Positions 27,248 to 36,919 of a stretch of DNA of 64,000 nt are shown here, one piece after another; the first letter of the stretch is position 1, and each line of letters opens with the position of its first letter. The stretch comes from a virus. The position numbers and the translations under genes were made by a program. The notes beneath the pieces are model-generated. The model was not told where the DNA came from and ran no database searches. It was given only the letters and a program-made list of their open reading frames with translations. The DNA lies in IMG/VR virus record IMGVR_UViG_3300028822_000042, positions 22,501 through 86,500 of that record. The stretch is one strand, 5' to 3'.

Positions 27248-28510
27248 ATGGCGTTTTTTGATAGGACACAACAACAGATAATTTCTGCTTCTCTAGATAG
27301 ACTTTCAGAAAATACAGAGATTACTCAGCTTGCTCCTGGTAGTAAGATGAGATTCCTTATAGATACATTTGCCGAAGAACAAGCTTCTCAGCATACAACA
27401 TTCGATGAGAACCTTATGCAGGCTTTCATTAAGTATGCTGATGGTAAGTTTCTAGATTTCTTCGGTGATATGTTAAATGCTCCACGCTATGAAGCCACTC
27501 ACGCATACACAGAAGACAATAATTTCATGTTCTATGTTAGCAGTGGTGTGTTTGGTGATATCAATGGAGGTGTTGATTTTGTTATACCTTACAATACAAA
27601 TGTCTCAACAGTTCCATTTGATGGCCAAATAATTACTCCTGGTATTACTGAATACGATCAGATCTCATACGTAACCACTGCAGATGTTACTTGTTCTGCA
27701 TCTGATTCCTTTGTTTATGCGCCAATCAGAGCAACTGTTGAAGGAGCTGGCTCTGATGTCCCAAGAGGAGTCCTTAATCAACATGACTTCTCGAATTACG
27801 TTCTAAACAATACAGCTTCTCTCAGGTGCACAAACAAGTATTCTATTTCTAGTGGCCGAGATAGAGAAAGTAATGAGTCCTATAGGTTTAGGCTTACTGA
27901 ACTTTTCAGAGCTAGACAGTTAGCTATATATCCTTCAATTAGATTAGCTGCTTTAAGTGTGCCCGGTGTGGCTGATATAAAGATGGTTAATTGCGAACAA
28001 GGACCTGGTAGCTTTTCTGTTTATATTAAGTCTCTATCCTCAACTCCAAGTCCTAGACTTATTGATGAAGTCTCTACAAATGTCGCTGCTGTGTCTTCCT
28101 ATGGAGTCAGACCTTTTGTTCTTGCTCCAGAGCCAATAGGTCTAGAGTTTGTTGCTGCTGTTTTGTGGTCTCCTAGAGCAACACAGGCCCAAGTTGCTGA
28201 AGGCTACAATCAGATGAGACTTGCTTTAGAGGACGAGCTAAACAATAAAGATATTGGAGAAGAGATAGTCTTTTCAGACCTTATAGATGTCTTGTTGTCT
28301 GCAAGTCCATATGCAAATAGTATTGGTCTTAATCGACCAAACAAGTTTGAAGAAGTTTATGCTTATAGAGCTGATCCTTCAGGACAAAATACAGCTATAA
28401 GAAATTTAGTCAAATCAGACAGAATTGTTCCTCTCTATAACGAGAGAGCTATTCTTGAGACATCAGGCAGATTTAGAGGCATTCAATTCTTAACCCGTCA
28501 GCAGGTATAA
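27248..28510 (+). CDS. Baseplate J-like / gp6-like wedge protein
   Basis: A 420-residue baseplate wedge protein. It shows the J-family pattern: a helical N-terminus with PGSKMRFLIDTFAEEQA, a beta-sandwich middle beginning FVIPYNTNVSTVPFDGQ, then RDRESNESYRFRLTELFRARQ and ALSVPGVADIKMVNCEQGPGS. The C-terminal segment ends in helices and strands near KFEEVYAYRADP. The protein normally forms the iris-like ring around the hub. A TAGGAG site precedes the ATG. Confidence 0.82.
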   Translation: MAFFDRTQQQIISASLDRLSENTEITQLAPGSKMRFLIDTFAEEQASQHTTFDENLMQAFIKYADGKFLDFFGDMLNAPRYEATHAYTEDNNFMFYVSSGVFGDINGGVDFVIPYNTNVSTVPFDGQIITPGITEYDQISYVTTADVTCSASDSFVYAPIRATVEGAGSDVPRGVLNQHDFSNYVLNNTASLRCTNKYSISSGRDRESNESYRFRLTELFRARQLAIYPSIRLAALSVPGVADIKMVNCEQGPGSFSVYIKSLSSTPSPRLIDEVSTNVAAVSSYGVRPFVLAPEPIGLEFVAAVLWSPRATQAQVAEGYNQMRLALEDELNNKDIGEEIVFSDLIDVLLSASPYANSIGLNRPNKFEEVYAYRADPSGQNTAIRNLVKSDRIVPLYNERAILETSGRFRGIQFLTRQQV

Positions 28511-28513
28511 AAC

Positions 28514-30157
28514 ATGACAAAACTTGGATCATATCCATCTCATAGATACTCTAGATCATGGATTACCCAGAGACTTATGAATCGTGCTCCAGAGTGGACT
28601 GATATTAGGAAGAATCATGCCTCTGTAGGTCAACAAGTTGTAAACTCTATGGCTCTTGATATCCAAGATACATATCAACAGCTTTCGCAGGAGAGGTATA
28701 ATACCTTTGTCTCTACTGCTGATGTGTCTATGCTGGATATGCTCTATAGGTTTGATCTTACTCCAGGCATGTCCTTCAACCATACAGAAGATTCTTCTGG
28801 TACAGTAAAATATATACCGCCTACTGTTTATGCCACGATTAGCAATACTGAGCATCAGATAACTCAAGCAGAGAATAATGACATAAATTCTTTAGCCTAT
28901 GATTGCTTGCCATCAAGAGTAGAGGATGGGGCTGTCTCATATGCGTATGATGATGTAGTTACAGCCACTTCTGTTGCTAGTTTGGCATCCATAACTCCAA
29001 ATTCTCTACCTATTAATGGCCATCTATATATTACTATCAGGAACAATACTACTTGGAGTATAACGTTCAGAGATACTATATATTATCCTAAGATCTATAT
29101 AACAGGAACAACTCGTAAGGGAACTTCTGTTACTGAAGCCCTTCCTCTAAGATACAATGGTACTTTTAGAACCGTAAATGAATGGCAATCTGTATCTTCT
29201 GTATTTGTAAGCTATGTTGACTCTACAGCTACAATAGAAATAGAGTCTCTTCCTTTTAGTGCAGATGCTCTTATTGATAAGAGAAACATTTCTGTACCTG
29301 TAGCATTAGGTGAGAGATTTCAATTCCTAAAGTTAGGCACTAGGGTATTTGGATCTACTTTAATAGCAGAAGCCTACACTCTTAGTGATATGGATGTGGT
29401 TAGAGAATCAGGTGTAGATGACAGAGATATACAGTATGAAATTGAATTGCTTGATGAAAGCGAGTCAAATGTAGACCTTACTGGTCATGTGTTTAAAACC
29501 AATTCTAGATTTATGTATGCAGTAGATTCTGACTACTTCTACGTATATGATGTATCTCTTCCTTACGCAGACGCTAAAGACATGTTAGGTCAGAGTTCAG
29601 AGACTAAAATAGATTTGTATTCTGATAGGTGGTCATATGCTCGGAATGAATTAGCTACTATCAAGACAAGAAATCTTGCTGTCTTTGACCCTCCATGGAG
29701 AGTTAGATGGACTCTTCTGGATCCTGATGATGATGAGTATTATATGGGGTTAGATGGTTCCCTCTGGCCAACAACCACTGATGCTTGGATACCAAACTTA
29801 CAATATGAAGACGGCAAATGGAGAGAACAAGAGATTGAGTTTCAGCTTACTAAAACAGGTAGGTATATTGTTTCTATAGAAGCTTCATATCTTAATGAAG
29901 ACACAGGCGAACTCACTACTCTCACTACTAAGTATCTCTTCTTTGTTCCATCAATAACACCTGAAACTCAAATTGAACTTCCTTCAACTCTTAAAAGCCC
30001 TGACGGTATCAGTATAGATTCGGATGGTAGAGCATGGCTCTTAAAATATGGTAGTATAAACTTGTTAAATGTCTATCATGATTATTTTTTAGTCGATTAT
30101 GAGAGGAATAGAGTTTGGTTTAAAGAGGATTACTCTTCTGTCAGGGTGATTGTATAA
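28514..30157 (+). CDS. Baseplate wedge/arm protein, unknown family
   Basis: A 547-residue protein. The N-terminal helical region (RLMNRAPEWTDIRKNHAS, then QDTYQQLSQERYNTFVSTA, MLDMLYRFDL) resembles wedge proteins that bind the J-like ring. The remainder is beta-rich, with an Ig-like segment near 390-490 (WRVRWTLLDPDDDEYYMG; YIVSIEASYLNEDTG). The C-terminus ends with a VDYERNRVWF motif that recurs in other tail proteins here. Its stop overlaps the next ATG (TAATG). Confidence 0.55.
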   Translation: MTKLGSYPSHRYSRSWITQRLMNRAPEWTDIRKNHASVGQQVVNSMALDIQDTYQQLSQERYNTFVSTADVSMLDMLYRFDLTPGMSFNHTEDSSGTVKYIPPTVYATISNTEHQITQAENNDINSLAYDCLPSRVEDGAVSYAYDDVVTATSVASLASITPNSLPINGHLYITIRNNTTWSITFRDTIYYPKIYITGTTRKGTSVTEALPLRYNGTFRTVNEWQSVSSVFVSYVDSTATIEIESLPFSADALIDKRNISVPVALGERFQFLKLGTRVFGSTLIAEAYTLSDMDVVRESGVDDRDIQYEIELLDESESNVDLTGHVFKTNSRFMYAVDSDYFYVYDVSLPYADAKDMLGQSSETKIDLYSDRWSYARNELATIKTRNLAVFDPPWRVRWTLLDPDDDEYYMGLDGSLWPTTTDAWIPNLQYEDGKWREQEIEFQLTKTGRYIVSIEASYLNEDTGELTTLTTKYLFFVPSITPETQIELPSTLKSPDGISIDSDGRAWLLKYGSINLLNVYHDYFLVDYERNRVWFKEDYSSVRVIV

Positions 30158-31107
30158 TGGGAAATGGCGTTGAATTACTTGGTTTTTTATTTAATGTAAC
30201 CACTCCTACTCAGGCGAGCGGCAAACCTGAAAAGAAATCAATAGTAAATTCCTTTGATCTTGCTGCAGATCTTGTTTCTTTAGATAGGATTGAAGGAGAA
30301 ACAAATGCTGATTTTAAGCAAAGGATAATGGATGCTTCTGTTAATCCCGGAGCACCAATATATGATGGGTTTGTAAATAACCTGACAAGAGAGCTTGGTT
30401 TTTCAAAAGACAGAGCAATTCTTATTGAGCTTAAACAGAATAGTGCTGGTGATGTTATAGCTAGGAATCCTCGTGTGGATGTTTTGGCAAATAGAGTAGT
30501 CTTATATAGTGACTGGAGACCTGACGGAACAGCAGTTATCGATAAAACAATAAGAACATATAAGACTACAGATACAGGATATATGTTAGATGGTTTAGTT
30601 GCTGCAATAAATACTTCATCATGTTTTACTGCAAGTATGTATTCTGGTGTGCGTTCTAATTTACACTCTTCTAATCTTATTAGAGGCACAACAGATGTTT
30701 ATTCTCTTAGGTCGCCTATAGATTCTTCTAACTTTACAGAATTAGTAGGAGAACATATTGTAGAAGGCAGCTTAGTCTTTGAAGAAGAGGATATTTTCAA
30801 GACAGAAGTTGCAACAACACCTACTGCTGAAGGTGAATATAAAGTTGATTACGAGAATGGTAGGATATATCCATATAGCACGCCATCAGGTACGCTTGGT
30901 GTGACTTATCATTATGGATTGTTTCCATTTGTTGTATACTTTAGCCCTGTCCAATTCTTCTCTCTTCAAGATGAAGATTTTCTAGATGAACTTTTTCACC
31001 TAGAGACTTTAGATTCTGGAGAAGAACAAAGAGGTCTTCCTAATAAAGAAGGCTCAGAAATCTTTCATCAGTTGTTTGAAGAGACTAAAGTCTTTTGGGG
31101 TGAGTAA
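30157..31107 (+). CDS. Baseplate/tail protein with wedge-type N-terminus
   Basis: A 316-residue protein. The N-terminal part carries LDRIEGETNADFKQRIMDAS followed by GFVNNLTRELGF, a pattern common in phage baseplate and tail-plate proteins that bind fibres. The middle is beta-rich. Around 228-255 it has YKVDYENGRIYPYSTPSG followed by VTYHYG, a module repeated elsewhere in this window. The C-terminus is acidic and helical. Coupled by TAATG overlaps at both ends. Confidence 0.5.
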   Translation: MGNGVELLGFLFNVTTPTQASGKPEKKSIVNSFDLAADLVSLDRIEGETNADFKQRIMDASVNPGAPIYDGFVNNLTRELGFSKDRAILIELKQNSAGDVIARNPRVDVLANRVVLYSDWRPDGTAVIDKTIRTYKTTDTGYMLDGLVAAINTSSCFTASMYSGVRSNLHSSNLIRGTTDVYSLRSPIDSSNFTELVGEHIVEGSLVFEEEDIFKTEVATTPTAEGEYKVDYENGRIYPYSTPSGTLGVTYHYGLFPFVVYFSPVQFFSLQDEDFLDELFHLETLDSGEEQRGLPNKEGSEIFHQLFEETKVFWGE

Positions 31108-33395
31108 TGGCATTAACAAGACCAACATTATACGTTCGGACAAGACAGACTGTAGTTAAAGAGCTTAGCACTAAACCATATGTTGGCTTTGAACATTTAA
31201 CAAGCCTTCCAGATGGCTGGGAGTACGACATCAAGAGATGGTGCAGTCCTTTTGATCTGAGACTGCCAAATATGCCAAGGCTCTTAAATCCTTCTTCTCA
31301 AGGAGTAAGTGAAGAAACTTATTTCACATCTGGTGTTGGCTCTGTGTCTCTTGGTGATCTAGAGATTGAAGATATAATAAATGTTACAGAAAATAATGTA
31401 AGATACTGGGTCCCATTAATTAGACATGGTTTGTATTTTAGAAACAAAACAGATTACTTCTTTTATAGTGATAATAGTGTAGTTCAGTATATCGATCCAT
31501 CTGACAATAGAGACAGTAGAAACTATATTGAGTTGGCAAAGACTCCTAAGCTCTCTACTCCTATATCAGTTGCTTCTTATAAAAGGAATCCTGATACTGA
31601 CTCTCCTAGTTACCATACTAGGTTAGAGCAGATGTATAAATTCACTGGCCTTTATTCTGAAGGTGAGGAATTAGAAACTGTTTCTGATGCTGGTAAGATA
31701 ACATGGTCTAATGTTGACACCACCAAGAGAGAATTTCTTATAGACAATACAATCGATGGTCTTACTCGTCTCTTTATGAACAAAGACTATGTGAAGACTA
31801 TCGGTGTTGATGTCTCGTCATATAAAGATGTGGCTGCTTGTGAGGTTCTTGGTACTTCTACTGGCGCACCATATCAATCGTTCTATCTAGACTATTTTCC
31901 AGTAATATATGACAGCTCATTTCATCTGTATGTCGCGACAGATTCCTCTTATGAAGAGTGGACTCCCGTAGATAGTTGGTGGGACCTGATAACTCAGACA
32001 TGGTCATATGATACTGGAAATAAATATTTTGTAGATAAGGATTTAGGAATTGTTTACTTGGGGGCCTCTGACAATGGTGGAGTCCCAGCTATAGGAAGAA
32101 CTATTGCTGTATCGTATAGAACTACTCTTAGAGTAGAGTATGAAGAAGATGATAAAGATTATGAGATACAGGCTATAGACGCCAACGTTAATCCAATAAC
32201 TCAGGGACTTAATCAAGGCTTTGTTTGTATTACTCATGAAGAAATTGAACCTGCAAATATTACTCTTGGTATAGACAAACGAAGAATACAAGGAACCTAT
32301 AATCCATCAGAATATGGTCCTATTTATGTTGGCTCTGATTATGCTGTTTTAAAATCCACTGTTACTAGCAGAAGCGGTTTGCCTGTTCCTAATGCATCAG
32401 TTGGTTTTGTTATGGAACCTAAAGATGTTGGTTATATTGGCGGGTCAACTACAGATTCTGCAGTTACCAATAGTACAGGTCATGCCTATTCAAACTTTCA
32501 GCCGCCAACATCAGCAGACACTTTAGGCTTCTATAGCACTACTGTCAGAGCGTCTACAAATCCATATTACCCCAACTGTAAAGATGTGATTATTAAACAA
32601 TCAGAGACAGGTCTCGAGGGTAAGGAGAATGAGATATATCTCTATCATATTCTTAAGGATGATGTAATTCTTGGATATGATTCAATAGATGACTTTTTGC
32701 TTTCTCTTTATAACGAGAAGACGCCTAGTTGGGTTAATGATTCTGCAGACTATGCTGTTTGGAAGCAGGAAATGATTCTTGAGTACGATCTTAAGGACTG
32801 GACTGAACCTGTAGAAGGTGAACCCATTGATGGTCGTAAGGTCGTTATTTACAAACAAGACTTTGATAATCCATATCCGTATCCAGATGATACAGCTATA
32901 AATCCTATCACGGGAGAGTATGGAGCTTTTGTTCCTCTGCGGCCGTATCTTGCAGAAAAAATAACTACTGCTGGTGATCCATATTATGGATTGTGGAGAC
33001 TTATCTATCCTGAGGATGCCATTCCTGATGTAGGAACCAACAATATTGGTGGCTACTGGGCAACATCAAGTAGAGTAGTTAAGTTCCAAGCACATTGCTG
33101 GAGTCCACACTATAATAGAATTATCTATAGTAATGAGATCTCTGCTAGAATTTCATTGCCTAGTTATTTGCTAGGTGAGTATCTCAACTCTCTTGGAGAG
33201 AAGATACCTTTTGGATGGAAGATAATTGGACTAGATAATGTTGCTGCAGGTTTGAATGGAGCCACCTTTATCACGATTAACCCACATACAGGACCATATG
33301 AAATTATCGATCTTGTCGGTGATACAGGTGGTACAGGTACATGGGTAGATGGTGCTCCAAATACACTGCATTTTCAATTTGAAGTTATAGAATAA
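31107..33395 (+). CDS. Large baseplate/fibre protein with invasin-like Ig domain
   Basis: A 762-residue beta-rich protein. Residues about 414-495 look like a Big_1/invasin-type Ig-like domain: LKSTVTSRSGLPVPNASVGF, then a T-NSTGHAYSNF segment and TTVRAST. A VDKDLGIVYLG module occurs near 310-335. The last residues are LHFQFEVIE, which resemble the end of the 36920 protein (NFQFEVV). Likely a distal baseplate or fibre-attachment protein. No enzymatic motif is seen. Confidence 0.5.
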   Translation: MALTRPTLYVRTRQTVVKELSTKPYVGFEHLTSLPDGWEYDIKRWCSPFDLRLPNMPRLLNPSSQGVSEETYFTSGVGSVSLGDLEIEDIINVTENNVRYWVPLIRHGLYFRNKTDYFFYSDNSVVQYIDPSDNRDSRNYIELAKTPKLSTPISVASYKRNPDTDSPSYHTRLEQMYKFTGLYSEGEELETVSDAGKITWSNVDTTKREFLIDNTIDGLTRLFMNKDYVKTIGVDVSSYKDVAACEVLGTSTGAPYQSFYLDYFPVIYDSSFHLYVATDSSYEEWTPVDSWWDLITQTWSYDTGNKYFVDKDLGIVYLGASDNGGVPAIGRTIAVSYRTTLRVEYEEDDKDYEIQAIDANVNPITQGLNQGFVCITHEEIEPANITLGIDKRRIQGTYNPSEYGPIYVGSDYAVLKSTVTSRSGLPVPNASVGFVMEPKDVGYIGGSTTDSAVTNSTGHAYSNFQPPTSADTLGFYSTTVRASTNPYYPNCKDVIIKQSETGLEGKENEIYLYHILKDDVILGYDSIDDFLLSLYNEKTPSWVNDSADYAVWKQEMILEYDLKDWTEPVEGEPIDGRKVVIYKQDFDNPYPYPDDTAINPITGEYGAFVPLRPYLAEKITTAGDPYYGLWRLIYPEDAIPDVGTNNIGGYWATSSRVVKFQAHCWSPHYNRIIYSNEISARISLPSYLLGEYLNSLGEKIPFGWKIIGLDNVAAGLNGATFITINPHTGPYEIIDLVGDTGGTGTWVDGAPNTLHFQFEVIE

Positions 33396-33409
33396 CTAGA
33401 GGTGATAAT

Positions 33410-36400
33410 ATGAGTAGAGACCAAATGGAAGATGTTTTTCCTATTGAATTTAATTTCAAACAAGGGGAGCAACCTACTGCAGCAAAGCTAAATGGTCTAG
33501 TTAAGTTTACAGATTCTGCTTTCTCTAGGGTAACTCAGGCTGTTGGCGATCCTTGGGATGCGGCAAACCCTCCTCATACTTCTGCACTAAGTCTTGAGAA
33601 ACTATCTCAAGCTAGTATAGCTCGCATTCTAGGACCTTCAGATTATGCTAGTCCTCTTGGAGGTTGCTGGAATGAACAGATGACAACAACTGTTGAAGTA
33701 ACTCTAGAGGAAAATAAAAACTCATGGACTCTTGGGTATCCTCTTGTAGAGGTCTCTACTCCCGTGACAGAGAAATCTACATCTGTATCTTCTTTTGTAA
33801 CTAAACTCTCTTGGGGTTCTGATATTGTCGTCACTACAGACCCTGATGGAGTGCTTTCTGATATAAAATCATCTATAGATGAAGTTGTAAGTGATGGAGA
33901 TTTCTATGTAGATTTTTATACTGGAACTATTACAGCATATAGTTCTTCTTCTAGTAGTATCATATTAACAATAAGTAATCTTCATATGCTTGGTGCAGGT
34001 GTGCCATGGGGTACACATAATGTAATTCCTAACTGGGAGGAAACTACCTTATGCAATCTTGCAGAGATTTCTAGCACTGCTACAACGACGACATATACAC
34101 TTACTTTACCCACAGTTAGTAGGTCTCCTAGATATGACTCTTCTCCTATTAAAATGGGAAAGAAGCCAGAAGAAGTAGATGATTATGATTCTTCATGGTC
34201 AGCAAATGTTCCTAATGTAAGTAGTAATTACAGATTGCCTAAAGCACTAATAGATGGTTATACATCTGATAGTGAAATCCCTGAAGGTTATATTCTTCTT
34301 TATTATGAAGACAATGAAAGAATAATCCCTAGTTCTCTAATTACATTTTATTACTTAAATGAGAATTCTCTTAATATTGTTACTTCTAAAGATTACTTGA
34401 CAGAAGGAAGTTCTTATAGACTGTTTACTTCAGGCACAAGTCTTGCCGAGGCAGTCAGTCATCTTCTTCAGGTTCAGCGAAACAATAACCATGTTGGCTT
34501 AACAGCAAATCCAACAATATCATACACTGTGCCTCTGTCTCATGGCTCTATGGATAACTTGTATACAGGTGATCTGGATGCTTCAGCTACAGATGTCCAT
34601 AGATTCAAGTTCACAAAGTCTAACTACGAAACGAACTGCCATCCTCAATACCTACATAGATACGGTTGGATGGAAAACGATAAACCAAGTGACGATTCTG
34701 AGAAGGGTAATAGTGGAAATGCCATGAGAGGGAATATAGTCTTCTCTGGCAACAATGATGATATGTATGTAGGAGTTTGGAATAAGTCTGGAAACTGGAC
34801 TTCTACGTATGGAATCATGTGGGGAGGTGGAGACCAAAACAGCGGATATGGCAATACAGAGCTTTCTTTTCAGGGCGGTGAGGATGTTGCAACATGGGTC
34901 CCTGGTGATCCTCCTCAAAGATTCCCCTTCGTATCGAGCCATACAGGAGGAAGTGATAGTGATAGATATGGTGCACTAACCTATCGTCCATGGTATGGAA
35001 CTCCTCTTTACCTCAGAGGTAGAAATCCTTCTGCTGTTGTTGATGGAGCTATGCTTGGGTTTGACCTTGCAAGGCAGGGTGAACTTAACTACATCAAACT
35101 GTTCCCTGGATACAGAAGCACATATGATCCAGTTCATCAATGTGCAAATACAGGTCAAACAGCAACTACTGCTCTCTACATAACACCAGGCCTTTCAGGT
35201 GCTTCATTTGAGCGTCTTGCTGCTGAACAGGTAAGAGAGTTTAGGTTCCGTGGCATTCCATATCTTAGCTCTGCTACTAATACTGACAACTCAATAGGTG
35301 ACGGTTTAGGATCATCAGAGTTTGAGCATAGCTTTGTCTCTCCAGGTATGGTCGGAGCAGACTTCTTTAATGTCTACTCTAATGCTATATTCTTCTCTGA
35401 TGATGGTGATGGTAGCAGAACTTCATTCACAGAGCATGGCAAGAACTGGCTAGATACAGGCACTGGTACCTATGTGCCTTCAGGGATTTACTATATCCCA
35501 AACAATGGAGGCACAGCAGCTAGATTCTCATTCGTCACTCAAGAGGATTCTACTACTGCCTCTGGCGATGATATGTTCCAGGTTGGCTCTGCACATGGTC
35601 TTAGATACTATGGTGAACGCCTAGACCTCATAACTAGAGATACTACGACATTTGCTGGCAACTCAGTAAATATTGATAGTTCGATTGCGACTCTAAGAAG
35701 CCCCTTGTTTAGTACTTGGTTTGGATATGAGAGCATTCTCATGGATGCCACAGAGGATAAGAATCTTGGCATCCTTAGCTATGATGGCAGAGTAGATATA
35801 TGGGCATGTAATAGTTATAGCTACACGACTAACCCTGGTAAGGGTAGACATATAAACATTAAGACAGCTAGTACACATGGGGACCAATATTCAGCTCTAC
35901 AAGATTGTGGGAACATAACATTACATGCTGGTTATGTCTTCGGGGCTACAGCTCCTAGTTCTACTGGAAGTAAACTCTACCTGAAGGCCTATAACGATGT
36001 AAACATAGAGAGTGAGTCTCAAGACGTAAACATCACTTCTACTCTTGGGGATATTAATATAGACGCACATGATAATGCGTATATCAATAGTACTGACTTC
36101 ACTAAGCTCACTACAGATGGCTCTTCTGGCAAGATAGAGATCAGTACAGACTCTTCTAATGCTACTTCCGAAAGTGGAGATATATCAATAGAGGCATCTG
36201 GAAATCAAGGTAGAATCTATCTAAGCAGTGCAGATTATCATAATATAGATGTTTCATCTAACTATGCTCTTACAATGAGAGCATATCAATATATAGCATT
36301 AGGCACCAATATGAGTGAGAATCATGTTACTAATGCTAGCAACTTTGACGATAACACTATAACTTTATCAAGTAGAATTAATAAAACTAATACAGGAGCT

Positions 36401-36916
36401 ACTGGTAAGATACTATTAGATTCTATAAATGATGTTCATTTGTATGCTCTTGATGATGTTCTTATTGATGCAACTGATCGTTTCTATGTAACTGCTGGTG
36501 GAGATTGTACTTTTGAAGTTACAGGAAATATAGATTTAGATGCTGATGGCAAGTATTACATGAATGAACCTACAGCTGGTGCTGGAACAGGTGGCCTGAG
36601 ATTAGATACAAATACGAGAGAGATTAAGTATCAAGTATCTTCTTTGAGATACAAAGAAAATATTAAAGATATACCAGATACATCATGGATATATGATGTC
36701 AGGCCTGTTGCTTTTAACTATATCAAAGAGGATAGAACTTGTTATGGCCTTATTGCAGAAGAGACTATTAAGTTCAATACAGATGTTGTTTGCGTTGATA
36801 AACATAATAGGCCAGAGTCAGTAATGTATGAATCTGTATTTAGTGCTTTAATTAAAGCAGTACAAGATCAGAAGAAAGAGATCGATGCTTTAAAAGCTCA
36901 GCTTATTGGAAAGTAG
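33410..36916 (+). CDS. Tail fibre with C-terminal S74 chaperone domain
   Basis: An 1168-residue trimeric-fibre candidate. The N-terminus (FNFKQGEQPTAAKLNGLVKF, then SAFSRVTQAVGDPWD) looks like a baseplate-anchoring segment of tail fibres. The middle has long beta-rich repeats typical of elongated fibres (SQDVNITSTLGDINIDAHD and similar). The C-terminus (from about 1077) is an intramolecular chaperone of the S74 type: SSLRYKENIKDIP, VRPVAFNYI, YGLIAEE, then a helix SALIKAVQDQKKEIDALKAQ. Such domains drive trimerisation and are usually cleaved off by their own Ser-Lys centre, here S1077/S1078 and K1082. A GAGGTGA site precedes the ATG. Confidence 0.8.
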   Translation: MSRDQMEDVFPIEFNFKQGEQPTAAKLNGLVKFTDSAFSRVTQAVGDPWDAANPPHTSALSLEKLSQASIARILGPSDYASPLGGCWNEQMTTTVEVTLEENKNSWTLGYPLVEVSTPVTEKSTSVSSFVTKLSWGSDIVVTTDPDGVLSDIKSSIDEVVSDGDFYVDFYTGTITAYSSSSSSIILTISNLHMLGAGVPWGTHNVIPNWEETTLCNLAEISSTATTTTYTLTLPTVSRSPRYDSSPIKMGKKPEEVDDYDSSWSANVPNVSSNYRLPKALIDGYTSDSEIPEGYILLYYEDNERIIPSSLITFYYLNENSLNIVTSKDYLTEGSSYRLFTSGTSLAEAVSHLLQVQRNNNHVGLTANPTISYTVPLSHGSMDNLYTGDLDASATDVHRFKFTKSNYETNCHPQYLHRYGWMENDKPSDDSEKGNSGNAMRGNIVFSGNNDDMYVGVWNKSGNWTSTYGIMWGGGDQNSGYGNTELSFQGGEDVATWVPGDPPQRFPFVSSHTGGSDSDRYGALTYRPWYGTPLYLRGRNPSAVVDGAMLGFDLARQGELNYIKLFPGYRSTYDPVHQCANTGQTATTALYITPGLSGASFERLAAEQVREFRFRGIPYLSSATNTDNSIGDGLGSSEFEHSFVSPGMVGADFFNVYSNAIFFSDDGDGSRTSFTEHGKNWLDTGTGTYVPSGIYYIPNNGGTAARFSFVTQEDSTTASGDDMFQVGSAHGLRYYGERLDLITRDTTTFAGNSVNIDSSIATLRSPLFSTWFGYESILMDATEDKNLGILSYDGRVDIWACNSYSYTTNPGKGRHINIKTASTHGDQYSALQDCGNITLHAGYVFGATAPSSTGSKLYLKAYNDVNIESESQDVNITSTLGDINIDAHDNAYINSTDFTKLTTDGSSGKIEISTDSSNATSESGDISIEASGNQGRIYLSSADYHNIDVSSNYALTMRAYQYIALGTNMSENHVTNASNFDDNTITLSSRINKTNTGATGKILLDSINDVHLYALDDVLIDATDRFYVTAGGDCTFEVTGNIDLDADGKYYMNEPTAGAGTGGLRLDTNTREIKYQVSSLRYKENIKDIPDTSWIYDVRPVAFNYIKEDRTCYGLIAEETIKFNTDVVCVDKHNRPESVMYESVFSALIKAVQDQKKEIDALKAQLIGK

Positions 36917-36919
36917 ATA

